In this document: piece by piece, positions 33,846 to 43,272 of the stretch
Layout: every line of letters starts with the position of its first letter
How positions within the stretch are numbered: the first letter of the stretch is position 1
Assembly: GCF_900100925.1 (NCBI RefSeq)
Contig: NZ_FNKO01000002.1
Location: forward strand, 2,480,001-2,544,000
Length of the DNA: 64,000 bases
Direction: 5' to 3'
DNA from: Actinopolyspora saharensis
GTDB lineage: Bacteria > Actinomycetota > Actinomycetes > Mycobacteriales > Pseudonocardiaceae
Notes under the pieces: generated by a model
Told to the model about the DNA's origin: nothing
The model's input: the letters and a program-made list of their open reading frames with translations, nothing else
Databases searched by the model: none
Position numbers and translations under genes: made by a program

Positions 33846-34964
33846 GTGAACCCCGACGTCGCCGCCGAACTCAAGGACCTGTCCGAGACCCTCCAGGGCA
33901 TCGAGCGAGTCATGGATCTCGACGCGTTGCGAGCCAAGATCGCCGAGCTCGAGGAGGAGGCGGCCCGGCCGGATCTGTGGGACAACGTCGAGTACGCCCA
34001 GCAGATCAACAGCCAGCTCGTGTACAAGCAGGGGGACCTGCGCAAGATAACCGGTCTGCGCCAGCGCCTCCAGGACCTGGAAGTGCTCTACCAGCTGGGT
34101 GAGGACGAGGACGACAAGGCCAGCGTCGCCGAGGCCGAGCAGGAGCGCGCACAGCTGAAGAGGGACCTGGCCGACCTGGAGATCCGCACGCTGCTGTCCG
34201 GTGAGTACGACGAGCGTTCCGCCATGGTGACCATCCGCGCGGAAGCGGGTGGCGTCGACGCGGCCGATTTCGCCGAGATGCTCATGCGCATGTACCTGCG
34301 CTGGGCCGAGCGGCACGAGTACCAGGTGGACGTCTACGACACCTCGTACGCGGAAGAGGCCGGGGTCAAATCGGCGACCTTCCGGGTGGACACCCCCTTC
34401 GCGTACGGCACGCTCTCCGTGGAGCAGGGAACGCACCGGTTGGTGCGGATATCGCCGTTCGACAACCAGGGGCGCAGGCAGACCTCCTTCGCCGGGGTCG
34501 AGGTGCTGCCCGTGGTGGAGGAAACCGATCACGTGGAGATCCCGGAGAAGGACATCCGCATGGACGTTTTCCGCTCCTCCGGGCCCGGTGGGCAGAGCGT
34601 GAACACCACGGACTCCGCCGTGCGGCTCACCCACTACCCGACCGGCATCGTGGTGTCCTGCCAGAACGAGAAGTCCCAGTTGCAGAACAGGGCCGCCGCC
34701 ATGCGCGTGCTGCAGTCCAAGCTGCTGGCGCGCAAGCGCGAGGAGGAGCGTGCCGAGCTCGACGCGCTCCGCGACAGCAGTGGGTCCGGTTGGGGCAACC
34801 AGATCCGTTCCTACGTGCTGCACCCCTACCAGATGGTCAAGGACCTGCGCAGCGGTTACGAGATGGGCAACCCGGAGGCCGTGCTGGAGGGGCAGATCGA
34901 CGGGCTGCTCGAGGCGGGCATCCGCTGGCGCAGGCAGCAGCACGATCAGCAGAAGCAGGGCTGA
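33846..34964 (+). CDS. prfB: Peptide chain release factor 2
   Basis: This 372-residue protein has an N-terminal helical domain ([14 protein letters not shown]), the stop-codon-reading tripeptide SPF ([11 protein letters not shown], near residue 203) and the GGQ loop [19 protein letters not shown] rather than PxT identifies RF2, which reads UGA and UAA. It is encoded in one uninterrupted frame, without the programmed +1 frameshift used by many other bacteria; this is usual for high-GC actinobacteria. The GTG start is at 33846. It opens the prfB-ftsE-ftsX-smpB-ssrA cluster. Confidence 0.96.
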   Translation: MNPDVAAELKDLSETLQGIERVMDLDALRAKIAELEEEAARPDLWDNVEYAQQINSQLVYKQGDLRKITGLRQRLQDLEVLYQLGEDEDDKASVAEAEQERAQLKRDLADLEIRTLLSGEYDERSAMVTIRAEAGGVDAADFAEMLMRMYLRWAERHEYQVDVYDTSYAEEAGVKSATFRVDTPFAYGTLSVEQGTHRLVRISPFDNQGRRQTSFAGVEVLPVVEETDHVEIPEKDIRMDVFRSSGPGGQSVNTTDSAVRLTHYPTGIVVSCQNEKSQLQNRAAAMRVLQSKLLARKREEERAELDALRDSSGSGWGNQIRSYVLHPYQMVKDLRSGYEMGNPEAVLEGQIDGLLEAGIRWRRQQHDQQKQG

Positions 34965-35069
34965 GCGCGCCCCGGTTCCCGGGAGTTACGCTGAGCTGTC
35001 GGTCCGGCGCTGTCGAGTAGTACGGGTGAGTGACGGTCCGGCTGAGGGGGCCAGGTAGGCTCACTGACC

Positions 35070-35759
35070 GTGATCCGGCTCGAACACGTGTCAAAGACGT
35101 ACAAGACGTTGGCGCGCCCCGCCCTCGACGACGTCTCGGTCTCGGTGGACAAAGGCGAGTTCGTGTTCCTCATCGGGCCGTCGGGCTCGGGGAAGTCGAC
35201 CTTCCTTCAGCTGCTGCTGCGCGAGGAGGTGCCCAGCGAGGGACGGGTCATCGTCGCCGACTGGAACGTCGCCAAGCTCCCGCGCAGGCGCGTCCCGAAG
35301 CTGCGTCAGCGGGTTGGTTGCGTCTTCCAGGACTTCCGCCTGCTGAACAACAAGACCGTCTCCGAGAACGTCGCGTTCGCGCTCGAAGTCATCGGGAAGC
35401 CGAGACACACGATCCGCAAGGTGGTTCCCGAGGTGCTGCAGCTCGTCGGGCTCGACGGCAAGGCCGATCGCATGCCTGCCGAGCTGTCCGGCGGTGAGCA
35501 GCAGCGCGTGGCGATCGCGCGGGCGTTCGTCAATCGCCCGCTGGTGTTGATGTGTGACGAGCCCACCGGAAATCTGGATCCGGACACCAGCCAGGACATC
35601 ATGCTCCTGCTCGAACGCATCAATCGCACCGGGACCACGCTGGTCATGGCCACCCACGACCACTCCATCGTCGATTCCATGCGCAGGAGGGTCGTCGAGC
35701 TCAGCCACGGCAAGGTCATCCGTGACGACGCCCGTGGCGTGTACGGCGTGGGTCGCTGA
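35070..35759 (+). CDS. ftsE: Cell division ATP-binding protein FtsE
   Basis: This 229-residue ABC ATPase has Walker [10 protein letters not shown] (~36-44), Q-loop CVFQDFRLL, signature LSGGEQQR, Walker [15 protein letters not shown] and an H-loop in ATHDHSIVD. The sequence [11 protein letters not shown] and length are typical of FtsE. It powers FtsX at the divisome to activate peptidoglycan hydrolases (RipC in mycobacteria). GTG start. It lies 76 bases upstream of ftsX in an operon-like arrangement. Confidence 0.97.
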   Translation: MIRLEHVSKTYKTLARPALDDVSVSVDKGEFVFLIGPSGSGKSTFLQLLLREEVPSEGRVIVADWNVAKLPRRRVPKLRQRVGCVFQDFRLLNNKTVSENVAFALEVIGKPRHTIRKVVPEVLQLVGLDGKADRMPAELSGGEQQRVAIARAFVNRPLVLMCDEPTGNLDPDTSQDIMLLLERINRTGTTLVMATHDHSIVDSMRRRVVELSHGKVIRDDARGVYGVGR

Positions 35760-35835
35760 GCCGACCTCCCCGGCCGTGGCCGGCCGCTCCTTCCGACCTC
35801 TCCAGCCTTTAGACCGCACCGAAAGCTGACTCAAG

Positions 35836-36738
35836 ATGCGCGCGAGCTTCGTATCCAGCGAGGTCGTCAACGGCCTTCGTCGCAATGTGTCGATGACGAT
35901 CGCGATGATCCTGACCACGGCGGTCTCCCTCACGCTGCTGGGCAGCGGCCTGGTCGTGGTCCGCAAGGTGGATCAGGCCCAGGAATCGCTGCAGCAGGCG
36001 GCCGACGTCGTGGTTTACCTCAACGACGACGTCAGCGCGAACGACTCCACCTGCGAACAGCAACCGTGCGCGGGACTTCGCTCCGAGCTCGAGCAGGCCT
36101 CCGGGGTGCAGTCGGTGGAGTACCAGAACCGGCAGCAGGTGTACCAGCGGGCGATCAAGAAGTTCGAGAACCGCCCGGAGCTGCGCGAAATCGCGCGCCC
36201 GGAGGCGCTGCCCGCTGCGCTGTGGGTCGAGCTGAGCCAGAACGTCGACCCGGCCGCCATCAAGCAGCAGTTCGGTGACAGCGCCGGGGTGGCCAACGTC
36301 GACGACCAGTCGGAGTTCGTGCAGCAGATGGTCGGCAAGCTCAACGACGTCCGGGACGGGACCTTCCTGATCGCGGCCCTGCAGGCCTTCGCGGCACTGC
36401 TGCTGATTTCGAACACCATCCAGCTCTCCGCGTTCAACAGGCGCACCGAGACCGGGATCATGCGGCTGGTCGGGGCCTCGCGCTGGTACACCCAGTTGCC
36501 CTTCCTGCTCGAGGCGATGGTCTCGGGCATCATCGGCTCCCTGGCCGCGGTGGGGCTGCTCGTCGTGATCAAGGAGGCCTTCCTCGACGGGCTCATGCAG
36601 CCGCTCACCAACGCGGGGCTGCTGACCCCGGTCAGCTACGCCGACATCGCCTTCGTCTCGCCGATCCTGGTCCTGGTCGCCTCGGTGATCTCGGGGTTGA
36701 CCGGTTACCTGACCCTGCGGTTGTACGTGCGGATCTGA
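35836..36738 (+). CDS. ftsX: Cell division protein FtsX
   Basis: This 300-residue membrane protein has TM1 at ~22-44, an extracytoplasmic domain of about 125 residues (with a Cys pair, [10 protein letters not shown]), then three TM helices (~180-200, ~222-245, ~270-295). The conserved [13 protein letters not shown] loop faces FtsE. This topology is that of FtsX, in which the large loop binds and activates a cell-wall hydrolase. The Cys pair probably forms a disulfide in the loop. It is co-transcribed with ftsE. Confidence 0.96.
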   Translation: MRASFVSSEVVNGLRRNVSMTIAMILTTAVSLTLLGSGLVVVRKVDQAQESLQQAADVVVYLNDDVSANDSTCEQQPCAGLRSELEQASGVQSVEYQNRQQVYQRAIKKFENRPELREIARPEALPAALWVELSQNVDPAAIKQQFGDSAGVANVDDQSEFVQQMVGKLNDVRDGTFLIAALQAFAALLLISNTIQLSAFNRRTETGIMRLVGASRWYTQLPFLLEAMVSGIIGSLAAVGLLVVIKEAFLDGLMQPLTNAGLLTPVSYADIAFVSPILVLVASVISGLTGYLTLRLYVRI

Positions 36739-36875
36739 TCCGGACTCGCTCAGCCCGGAGGACTCGCTCCGCCCGGGGGTCGTGCGCGGTGCTCGGCGCG
36801 CTCGCGCGGGCGCTGCGCACGACCCCGCGGGAAACCGCGTCGTTGCCTCCAGCGGTTCGGGGCTATCCTCGCGGT

Positions 36876-37352
36876 ATGCCGAAGGAACGTGGCCACAACC
36901 TGATCGCGCGCAATCGCAAGGCGCGGCACGACTGGACGGTGCTGGACACCTACGAGGGGGGTCTGGTCCTGACCGGTACCGAGGTGAAGAGCCTGCGCCA
37001 GGGACGTGCTTCGCTGGTCGACTCCTTCGCCACGATCGATCACGGCGAGGTGTGGCTGCGGAACATGCACATCCCGGAGTACACCGAGGGGACGTGGACG
37101 AACCACGCCCCGCGCAGGTCCCGCAAGGTGCTGCTCCACCGGGACGAGATCGAGCGGCTGATGGGCAAGACCAAGGAGAGCGGGCTGAGTCTCGTCCCGC
37201 TCTCGCTGTACTTCTCGGACGGCAAGGCCAAGGTCGAGCTGGCGCTGGCCCGCGGCAAGCGCATTCACGACAAGCGCAGGGACATGGCCAAGCGGGACGC
37301 CGAGCGCGAGATGGCCCGGGCCATAGGCCAGCACCGCAAGGGGATGCGCTGA
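36876..37352 (+). CDS. smpB: SsrA-binding protein SmpB
   Basis: This 158-residue protein has family blocks [33 protein letters not shown], the MHIPEYTEG loop, and a basic C-terminal tail ([18 protein letters not shown]) that enters the decoding site. It delivers tmRNA to stalled ribosomes. The tmRNA gene lies 1.15 kb downstream, separated only by the amidohydrolase gene. The ATG at 36876 starts [11 protein letters not shown]. Confidence 0.97.
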   Translation: MPKERGHNLIARNRKARHDWTVLDTYEGGLVLTGTEVKSLRQGRASLVDSFATIDHGEVWLRNMHIPEYTEGTWTNHAPRRSRKVLLHRDEIERLMGKTKESGLSLVPLSLYFSDGKAKVELALARGKRIHDKRRDMAKRDAEREMARAIGQHRKGMR

Positions 37353-37384
37353 AGCCCCCGGACGCGCGTGGCGAGAGGAGTCGG

Positions 37385-38407
37385 ATGGACCTGACCTCCG
37401 GTTTGTCCCGTGATCCCTCCCTGGGGCCGGCCGAGGACACCGAGGTCCCGAGATGGTTGGCCGAGCTCGGGATCGACGGACTGGTGGATCTGCACACCCA
37501 CTTCCTGCCGGAGCGGGTGCTGCGGAAGGTGTGGCAGTATTTCGACAGTGCCGGAGAGCATTACGGTATCGAGTGGCCGATCCACTACCGCTACGACGAG
37601 GCGACCCGGTTGGACACGCTTCGGGCGTTGGGGGTGCGCCGGTTCGCGCCGCTGGTCTACCCGCACAAACCGGGGATGGCCGAGTGGCTCAACTCGTGGG
37701 TCCACGAGTTCGGGACGCGAACTGAGGGAGCGGTTCCGACCGCGACGATGTTCCCCGAACCGGGGGTCCACGAGTACGTGGCCGCTGCCCTGGACGCGGG
37801 AATACACTGCGTGAAGCTGCACGTTCAGGTTGGTGAGTTCGACCCGCGAGACTCGTTGCTGGATCCCGCTTGGGGGTTGCTGGCAGAGGCGGGGACACCG
37901 GTGGTGATCCACTGCGGGCACGGGCCGCTGCGCGGACGGTTCACCGGGCTCGACGTGTTCGCCGAGGTGCTGGAACGGCACCCGCGGCTGGTGACCGTGC
38001 TCGCCCACGCGGGGATGCCCGAGTACGCCCGTGCACTGGACCTCGTGCGGTCCTACCCGAACGTGTACGTGGACACGACGATGGTGGGAGTGGCGTTCTC
38101 CGAGCGCTTGGCCCCGTTGCCGTCGGACTGGGGCGAGCGGCTCGTCGGGATCGCCGACCGCGTCGTGCTGGGGTCGGACTTCCCGAACATCCCGTACCCG
38201 TACGCGGAGCAGTTGGCTGCCGTGGCCGGTTGGGCGTTCGGGGACCGGAGGCTGGGAATACCGTTCCTGCGTTCGGTGTTGCACGACACGCCCATGCGGT
38301 TGCTCGGATGTGGCGGGGACGCGATCACCGAGATCGTGAATCGTCCCGAGGAATCGCTGGGTGTGCAGTCCACGGAGTTGGATCGCGGGATCGAGCCCGG
38401 ATCGTGA
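37385..38407 (+). CDS. Amidohydrolase 2 family metal-dependent hydrolase
   Basis: This 340-residue TIM-barrel protein has the metal motif DLHTHFLPER near residue 37. Further metal or catalytic positions are in KLHVQVGEF, VIHCGHGP, TVLAHAGMPEY and VLGSDFPNIPYPY. This is the PF04909 family of decarboxylases and hydrolases; the substrate cannot be read. The ATG has GAGAGGAG close upstream and lies 32 bases after smpB, so it may be co-transcribed. A gene of this type between smpB and ssrA is seen in related actinobacteria; a link to ribosome rescue is not implied. Confidence 0.85.
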   Translation: MDLTSGLSRDPSLGPAEDTEVPRWLAELGIDGLVDLHTHFLPERVLRKVWQYFDSAGEHYGIEWPIHYRYDEATRLDTLRALGVRRFAPLVYPHKPGMAEWLNSWVHEFGTRTEGAVPTATMFPEPGVHEYVAAALDAGIHCVKLHVQVGEFDPRDSLLDPAWGLLAEAGTPVVIHCGHGPLRGRFTGLDVFAEVLERHPRLVTVLAHAGMPEYARALDLVRSYPNVYVDTTMVGVAFSERLAPLPSDWGERLVGIADRVVLGSDFPNIPYPYAEQLAAVAGWAFGDRRLGIPFLRSVLHDTPMRLLGCGGDAITEIVNRPEESLGVQSTELDRGIEPGS

Positions 38408-38506
38408 CGTGATCCGGGAATGATCGCGCGGCTGCGGGACGTTACACTTGATGAGGACGCCGTGGTGCGAGTTCCGCGGGGTCCGGGCTGTTGGAAAACA
38501 GAACAC

Positions 38507-38875
38507 GGGGGTGAACGGTTTCGACTCTGGCCGTTGAGCCAAGGGAAGCGTGCCGGTGCAGGCGGAAGACCACCGAAAGCGTCGCCGTAAATTAACAAGC
38601 GCCGACAACAAGAGTCAGCGCGAGTTCGCACTCGCCGCATGAGCGAGTAGCGACTCTGTCGGACCGGGTGAGTCTCCGACCCGGACCCCGGCATCGTTTA
38701 GGGGACTCACCGTTGGGCTTGGTCGCGGAGCCCAACGGGACATCGCACAGCGACTGGGCTTGTCACACCGGCTTGTCCGCGTGACCGGTGAAGCCAAGCA
38801 GTGACATAGCGGACTGCGCACGGAGAAGCCTTGGTGAGGCGACAGAGGACCCGGGTTCGAATCCCGGCACCTCCA
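38507..38875 (+). ncRNA. ssrA: Transfer-messenger RNA (tmRNA)
   Basis: The 369-base RNA has a 5' end GGGGGTG that pairs with 3' CACCTCC (one G-U) to give the tRNA-like acceptor. The 5' signature GGTTTCGACTCTGG and the 3' T-arm CGGGTTCGAATCCCG are present. The resume codon GCC is at 38601 and the tag ends at TGA (38640-38642). The encoded tag is ADNKSQREFALAA, which ends in the ALAA degron. CCA is not encoded. A weak -10-like TACACT is seen at 38443-38448. Confidence 0.96.
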
Positions 38876-38989
38876 CGAGCGGCCATCGTGGTCGCGAACT
38901 CGAGCATGGGCCCTGTTCGGCGGTTTACGCCGAGCGGGGCCCTTTTGCTGTCCCGAGCTCCCGCCCCGCGCACGGCTTTCCACGCGGGG

Positions 38990-39346
38990 TCAGTCGTGCT
39001 CGTCCGCTCCGGTCAGCCGGTGGTCGGCGGCTTCGACGGCCTCGGCGAGCAGGCGGCGCACGTGGCCTCCGCGCGCCCGGTAGAGCGCTCTTCTGCCCTC
39101 CTTCCGGAGGGTGACGAGCCCGGCGAGTCTGAGCTTGGCCAGGTGCTGGGACACCGCGGGCCGGGCCACCCCGGCCAGGGAGGCCAGCGTGGCCACGTCG
39201 TGCTCCGCACCGCAGAGCAGCCACAGCAGCCGCACCCTGGTCGAGTCGGACAGCATCCGGAAGGCCTCCGTGGCAGCTTCCACGTGCTCGCCGCTCGGCA
39301 GTTGTTGCCACTGCTGCGCTGCTGCGATGTCGTCGCGTGCGTACAT
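38990..39346 (-). CDS. ArsR/SmtB family metalloregulator
   Basis: This 118-residue winged-helix regulator has RMLSDSTRVRLLWLL, recognition helix VARPAVSQHLAKLRLAGLV and wing LRKEGRRALYR. The C-terminal helix contains GGHVRRLLAEAVEAADH with His and Asp residues, a common place for the alpha-5 metal site (DxHx10HxxE-like). It is divergent from a cation diffusion facilitator gene, with 55 bases between, so it most likely represses that exporter until metal binds. ATG 39346 is preferred; an upstream GTG at 39409 would make it overlap the exporter start. Confidence 0.88.
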   Translation of the reverse strand: MYARDDIAAAQQWQQLPSGEHVEAATEAFRMLSDSTRVRLLWLLCGAEHDVATLASLAGVARPAVSQHLAKLRLAGLVTLRKEGRRALYRARGGHVRRLLAEAVEAADHRLTGADEHD

Positions 39347-39401
39347 GAGCACATATACTGCCGAGCGTCCGGTCGCGTCGCAAGAGCTGGAGGCAGCGGT
39401 G

Positions 39402-40451
39402 ATGGGCACGTCCGGTTCCGGGCCCGGCAGCGGGCGGGGAGCGCGGCGGTACGAGGGGGCGGAGCACGCGCACGGTTCCCCGGGGCGGTGGACGCCGCGG
39501 GCGCTGTGGCACTCCCTGGCGCACCTGTTCGTCCCGCACGAGCACGACGCGGCCGAACGCGTCGATCACGCGCTGGAGACGAGTCGGGCGGGGATGCGGG
39601 CACTGTGGATCTCGCTGCTGGCCCTGGGGGTCACCGCGGTCGGGCAGGCCGCAGTGTTCCTGCTGTCCGGTTCTGTGGCCCTGCTGTCCGACACCCTGCA
39701 CAACGTGGCCGACGCCCTGACGGCGGTTCCGCTCGGCATCGCCTTCCTGCTGGGCCGCCGTCCGGCCACCCGGCGGTTCCCCTACGGCTACGGGCGGGCC
39801 GAGGACGTGGCCGGGGTGACCGTCGTGCTGGTCGTGGCCGCCTCGGCCGTGGCGGCTCTGGTCGAGTCGGCGGGGAGGTTGCTCTCCCCGGGGGACATGA
39901 GCGATCCGCTGGTCGTGGCCGCGGCCGGTGTCGTCGGTTTCCTGGGCAACGAGATCGCCGCGGTGGTCCGCATCCGGACCGGGCGCCGGATAGGTTCGGC
40001 CGCGCTGGTGGCGGACGGTCTCCACGCGCGTACCGACTCGTTGACCTCGCTCGGAGTGGTGCTCGCGGCCGTGGGGTCCCTGGTGGGCTGGTCGCTGGCG
40101 GACCCGCTCGTGGGGTTGGCCATCGGGCTCGCCATCGCCGTGGTGACGTACTCGGCCGCCAAGCGGGTGCTGGCCAGGCTGATGGACTCGGTGTCGCCGG
40201 AGCTGGTGGAGCGGGCGAGCCGGGCTCTGCAGGAGCATCCCGAGGTGCGCAGCGTCGACGCCGTGCGCTTGCGGTGGATCGGGCACGCGCTGCGTGCCGA
40301 GGTCGAGCTCGGCGTGCTCGGCGGTCTCACCCTGTCCCGCGCCCACGAGGTGGCTCACGAGGCCGAGCAACGGCTGCGCACCGAGCTTCCCCGCCTGGAG
40401 GGCGCGACCGTGCACGCTCATCCCGTCGACGCGGCCCACGGGATTCGGTGA
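39402..40451 (+). CDS. Cation diffusion facilitator (CDF) metal exporter
   Basis: This 349-residue protein has six predicted TM helices and paired metal motifs: TLHNVADAL (TM2, HxxxD) and DGLHARTDSLTS (TM5, HxxxD). A cytoplasmic C-terminal domain ends with His-containing VHAHPVDAAHG. The N-terminus is His/Glu-rich (GAEHAHGS, VPHEHDAAE). HxxxD in both TM2 and TM5 suggests Zn or Co/Zn selectivity. GGAGG lies 8 bases before ATG 39402; GTG 39399 is an alternative. It is divergent from the ArsR gene. Confidence 0.9.
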   Translation: MGTSGSGPGSGRGARRYEGAEHAHGSPGRWTPRALWHSLAHLFVPHEHDAAERVDHALETSRAGMRALWISLLALGVTAVGQAAVFLLSGSVALLSDTLHNVADALTAVPLGIAFLLGRRPATRRFPYGYGRAEDVAGVTVVLVVAASAVAALVESAGRLLSPGDMSDPLVVAAAGVVGFLGNEIAAVVRIRTGRRIGSAALVADGLHARTDSLTSLGVVLAAVGSLVGWSLADPLVGLAIGLAIAVVTYSAAKRVLARLMDSVSPELVERASRALQEHPEVRSVDAVRLRWIGHALRAEVELGVLGGLTLSRAHEVAHEAEQRLRTELPRLEGATVHAHPVDAAHGIR

Positions 40452-40686
40452 GGGGAATCACTGGGAGGTTGACAGGAGGGTTCGCGGTCGGCTTCCAGGC
40501 TGCGTCCTCCGTGTTCCATGGGGCATCATTGCCGGGCACGAGCCGGACGGGTCGGATGTGAGAGCCGCTCGCGCTGAGTGCGCGGGGGACGTGGCTCGAT
40601 GGACACAACGCCTAAAATCGTACAAATGGTGTGCCGGGAAGGCTGGTCGGCGATGTTGACGTAGTGATTCCGAACAGGGGTTGTCG

Positions 40687-41949
40687 ATGGCAGCTGACCG
40701 ACAGCGCACGCCCGTGCGCCGACTATTCGCTCCGACGCCGAACGCGGAGGCCAGGACGCTCGCGGACATCCTCCGCACGGAAACGGTCGGCGGTGTGCTC
40801 GTGCTCGTGGCGGCGGTGGCCGCGCTGGTCTGGGCGAACTCGCCCTGGGGGGACTCGTACTCGGCGGCGTCCGAGTACGTGCCGTGGCCCGGAGGGGCCG
40901 CGCTGGGGCTGGATCTGAACCTGGCCCACTGGGCCTCCGACGGGCTGCTGGCGATCTTCTTCTACGTCGTGGGCCTGGAGCTCAAGCGCGAGTTCGTGGC
41001 GGGGGATCTGCGCAATCCGCGCCGGGCTGTGCTGCCGGTCGTGGCGGCGATCTGCGGAATGGTCGTGCCCGCCCTGGTCTACCTGGTGATCGCGGCGAGC
41101 GCGGGTGGCCAGGCGCTGCAGGGGTGGGCCATCCCCACCGCCACCGACATAGCCTTCGCGCTGGCCGTGCTCGCCATCATCGGCAAGCACCTGCCGAGCT
41201 CCCTGCGGGCCTTCCTGCTCACGTTGGCCGTGGTGGACGATCTGCTCGCCATCACCGTCATCGCCGTTTTCTACACCGACGACTTCCACGTCACTCCGCT
41301 GCTGGGGGCGCTGCTGCCCCTGCTCGCCTTCGGCGCGCTCGTCCAGCTGCGCAAGTCCTGGTGGTGGGCGTTGATCCCGCTCGGCGTCCTCACCTGGATC
41401 CTGGTGCACGAATCGGGAGTGCACGCCACGATCGCCGGAGTGCTGCTCGGCTTCACCGTGCCGGTGCTGCGGCGCGACGGAGGGCAGCCCGGTCCGGCCG
41501 AGCACATGGAGCACAGCTGGCGCCCCGTTTCCGCCGGTGTGGCGGTGCCGGTGTTCGCGCTGTTCGCCGCGGGGGTCTCCCTGCGTGACGGCGGGATCTC
41601 GGCGGCTTTCTCCGATCCGGTGCTCCCCGCTGTGATAGCCGGGCTCGTACTCGGTAAGTTGGCCGGGATATTCGGCTCGACCTTCCTGCTCGCCAAGTTC
41701 ACCCGTGCGCAGCTCGACTCCGATCTGTCCTGGTGGGATCTTGTGGGGGTCGCGTTGCTCGCCGGGATCGGGTTCACCGTCTCCCTGCTGATCGGTGAAC
41801 TCGCTTTCGACGCGACGGGGGACCGTGCCGAACACGTCAAGGTGGCCGTTCTGATGGGATCGGCGCTCGCGGCGTTGTCCGCTTCGCTCGTGTTGGCGCT
41901 GCGCAATCGGGCCCACCGACGTGCTCGGAGCGAACAACCCGAGGGTTGA
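40687..41949 (+). CDS. nhaA: Na+/H+ antiporter NhaA
   Basis: This 420-residue protein has about twelve TM segments and NhaA hallmarks: [33 protein letters not shown] and [20 protein letters not shown] with the two essential adjacent Asp. TM10-12 are present, ending with an Arg-rich tail. It exchanges protons for sodium across the membrane, which suits a salt-exposed actinobacterium. ATG 40687 has AGGGG six to ten bases upstream; TTG 40681 is too close to it. Confidence 0.95.
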   Translation: MAADRQRTPVRRLFAPTPNAEARTLADILRTETVGGVLVLVAAVAALVWANSPWGDSYSAASEYVPWPGGAALGLDLNLAHWASDGLLAIFFYVVGLELKREFVAGDLRNPRRAVLPVVAAICGMVVPALVYLVIAASAGGQALQGWAIPTATDIAFALAVLAIIGKHLPSSLRAFLLTLAVVDDLLAITVIAVFYTDDFHVTPLLGALLPLLAFGALVQLRKSWWWALIPLGVLTWILVHESGVHATIAGVLLGFTVPVLRRDGGQPGPAEHMEHSWRPVSAGVAVPVFALFAAGVSLRDGGISAAFSDPVLPAVIAGLVLGKLAGIFGSTFLLAKFTRAQLDSDLSWWDLVGVALLAGIGFTVSLLIGELAFDATGDRAEHVKVAVLMGSALAALSASLVLALRNRAHRRARSEQPEG

Positions 41950-42016
41950 GCGGTGTATCGCCCTTTCGTGCGTTAACGCGCGCCCGGCGGTGCGCGATTG
42001 ACCACGGAGCGGATCG

Positions 42017-43153
42017 GTGCAGTCGAAACAACGGGAGTGGGTATTCGTGGTAGTCCCCAGACAGGGGAGCCGTCGCAAGATCAGCTGGGACGTGGTTCGC
42101 GCCGGGTGTGTGACCCTGGTGATGCTTTACCACTCGACCACGGTGAGCGTGGAGTTCCATCCCGAGATCGAGCCGCGAACGTTCTACTTCCCCTACCAGG
42201 TCGGTGCCAGCCTGCTTCTCGTGATCTCGGCCTACTTCGCGTGCGTGACGATCGGACGCGGGACGGTGCTGCGCTACTGGTGGGGGCGGATAGCTCGACT
42301 GCTGCCGGCCTTCGTGGCGGGATCGCTGATCATCTTCCTGCTGACCAGGGCCTACTACATCGAGGGGTGGTTCTGGCCCCGGACCAGGGATCTCGTCGAG
42401 CACCTGCTGATGCTGTGGCACTGGATGCCGGAGCGGTTCGAGTTCATCGACGTCTCGCACTGGACCATTCCGCTGCAGCTGATGGGCTTCACCGCGGCGG
42501 CCCTGCTGTACCGCAGCCGCTGGGGGCACGGAGGTCGGATCGTGTGGGTGCTCTGGGGCGCCGTGCTGCTGCCGATGCTGCAGTGGCCGATCCGGGCCTC
42601 CGAGGCCTCGCACGTCTACGTGGTGCTGGCGGACGGGCTCGGTCTGCACCGCTGGCACCTCTTCGTGGCCGGGGTGGCCATCTGGCTCTGGTCCTCCAAG
42701 GGCAGGATCGGCAACGCGCACTTCGCCGCCCTGCTGGCGACCTGCATGGTGGCGCAGTGGCTGCACAGCTTCGCCCCCGACACCGAGGGGATGCTGTCGG
42801 CGGACCTCGGTTCCACCATCGGGGTGAGCATCGGGCTGTGCGCGGTGGCGCTCGTGGCGCGCGGCCCCGACTGGGAGAGTTTGATCCCGAGCTCGGCGTA
42901 CAAGCCGATCCAGTGGTACGCGGGGATCTCCTACGGCGTGTTCCTGATGCACCAGTCCCTCGGGCACATGGTGGTGCGGCGGTTGCAGGACCTGGGCGCG
43001 CCGACCACGGTGCAGACGCTGGGGATGCTCGCGACGGGGGTGCTGCTCGGGTGGATGCTCACCCGGGTGGTGGAGCAGCCGGCCCATCGCTACCTGATGG
43101 AGGTCTACGACCGGTTCGTGCCCGAGCGCAGGGCGCCGGCGCGGGTCGGTTAG
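42017..43153 (+). CDS. Acyltransferase 3 family membrane protein
   Basis: This 378-residue protein has about ten TM helices, an early Arg (DVVRAGCVTLVMLYHS) with the conserved His of the family in LYHS, and a C-terminal TM with YGVFLMHQSLGHMVV. These are features of OafA/NodX/WecH-type O-acyltransferases, which acetylate sugars or other envelope components. No glycan gene is adjacent, so the acceptor is unknown. It is followed by a hairpin and copy 4 of the structured element. Confidence 0.85.
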   Translation: MQSKQREWVFVVVPRQGSRRKISWDVVRAGCVTLVMLYHSTTVSVEFHPEIEPRTFYFPYQVGASLLLVISAYFACVTIGRGTVLRYWWGRIARLLPAFVAGSLIIFLLTRAYYIEGWFWPRTRDLVEHLLMLWHWMPERFEFIDVSHWTIPLQLMGFTAAALLYRSRWGHGGRIVWVLWGAVLLPMLQWPIRASEASHVYVVLADGLGLHRWHLFVAGVAIWLWSSKGRIGNAHFAALLATCMVAQWLHSFAPDTEGMLSADLGSTIGVSIGLCAVALVARGPDWESLIPSSAYKPIQWYAGISYGVFLMHQSLGHMVVRRLQDLGAPTTVQTLGMLATGVLLGWMLTRVVEQPAHRYLMEVYDRFVPERRAPARVG

Positions 43154-43161
43154 CGAGCGCG

Positions 43162-43198
43162 CGGCTCGGCCCGCTCGGCTGGTCGCGTGGCCGAGCCG
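43162..43198. terminator. Hairpin after acyltransferase gene
   Basis: CGGCTCGGCC and GGCCGAGCCG form a 10-bp perfect stem with a 17-base loop, 8 bases after the stop. The right arm overlaps box A of the structured element copy 4. Confidence 0.5.
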
Positions 43199-43263
43199 GG
43201 CCGTGGGATCGCCGCGGGCGTCCGACGTCGGGTGGCGAGCTGCCCGACGTCGGGATCGTCCGC
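43181..43263 (+). repeat. Dispersed structured intergenic element, copy 4
   Basis: A box A relative GGTCGCGTGGCCGAGCC is followed by CCGAC (43222-43226) and GTCGG (43249-43253) around a 22-base loop that matches copy 1 at 16 of 22 positions. The outer arms GCGGGCG (43214-43220) and CGTCCGC (43257-43263) pair with one G-U. Spacing from box A to stem is 41 bases, as in copies 1 and 2 (42 bases). Confidence 0.6.
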
Positions 43264-43272
43264 ACGGGCGCT

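Noticed and set aside
33846..34964. Programmed +1 frameshift in prfB
   Set aside because: The frame is open from the start through the GGQ region with no early in-frame TGA, so no frameshift site is needed.
38408..38506. A confident ssrA promoter (TACACT at 38443)
   Set aside because: No acceptable -35 hexamer at normal spacing; left as a remark in the tmRNA entry.
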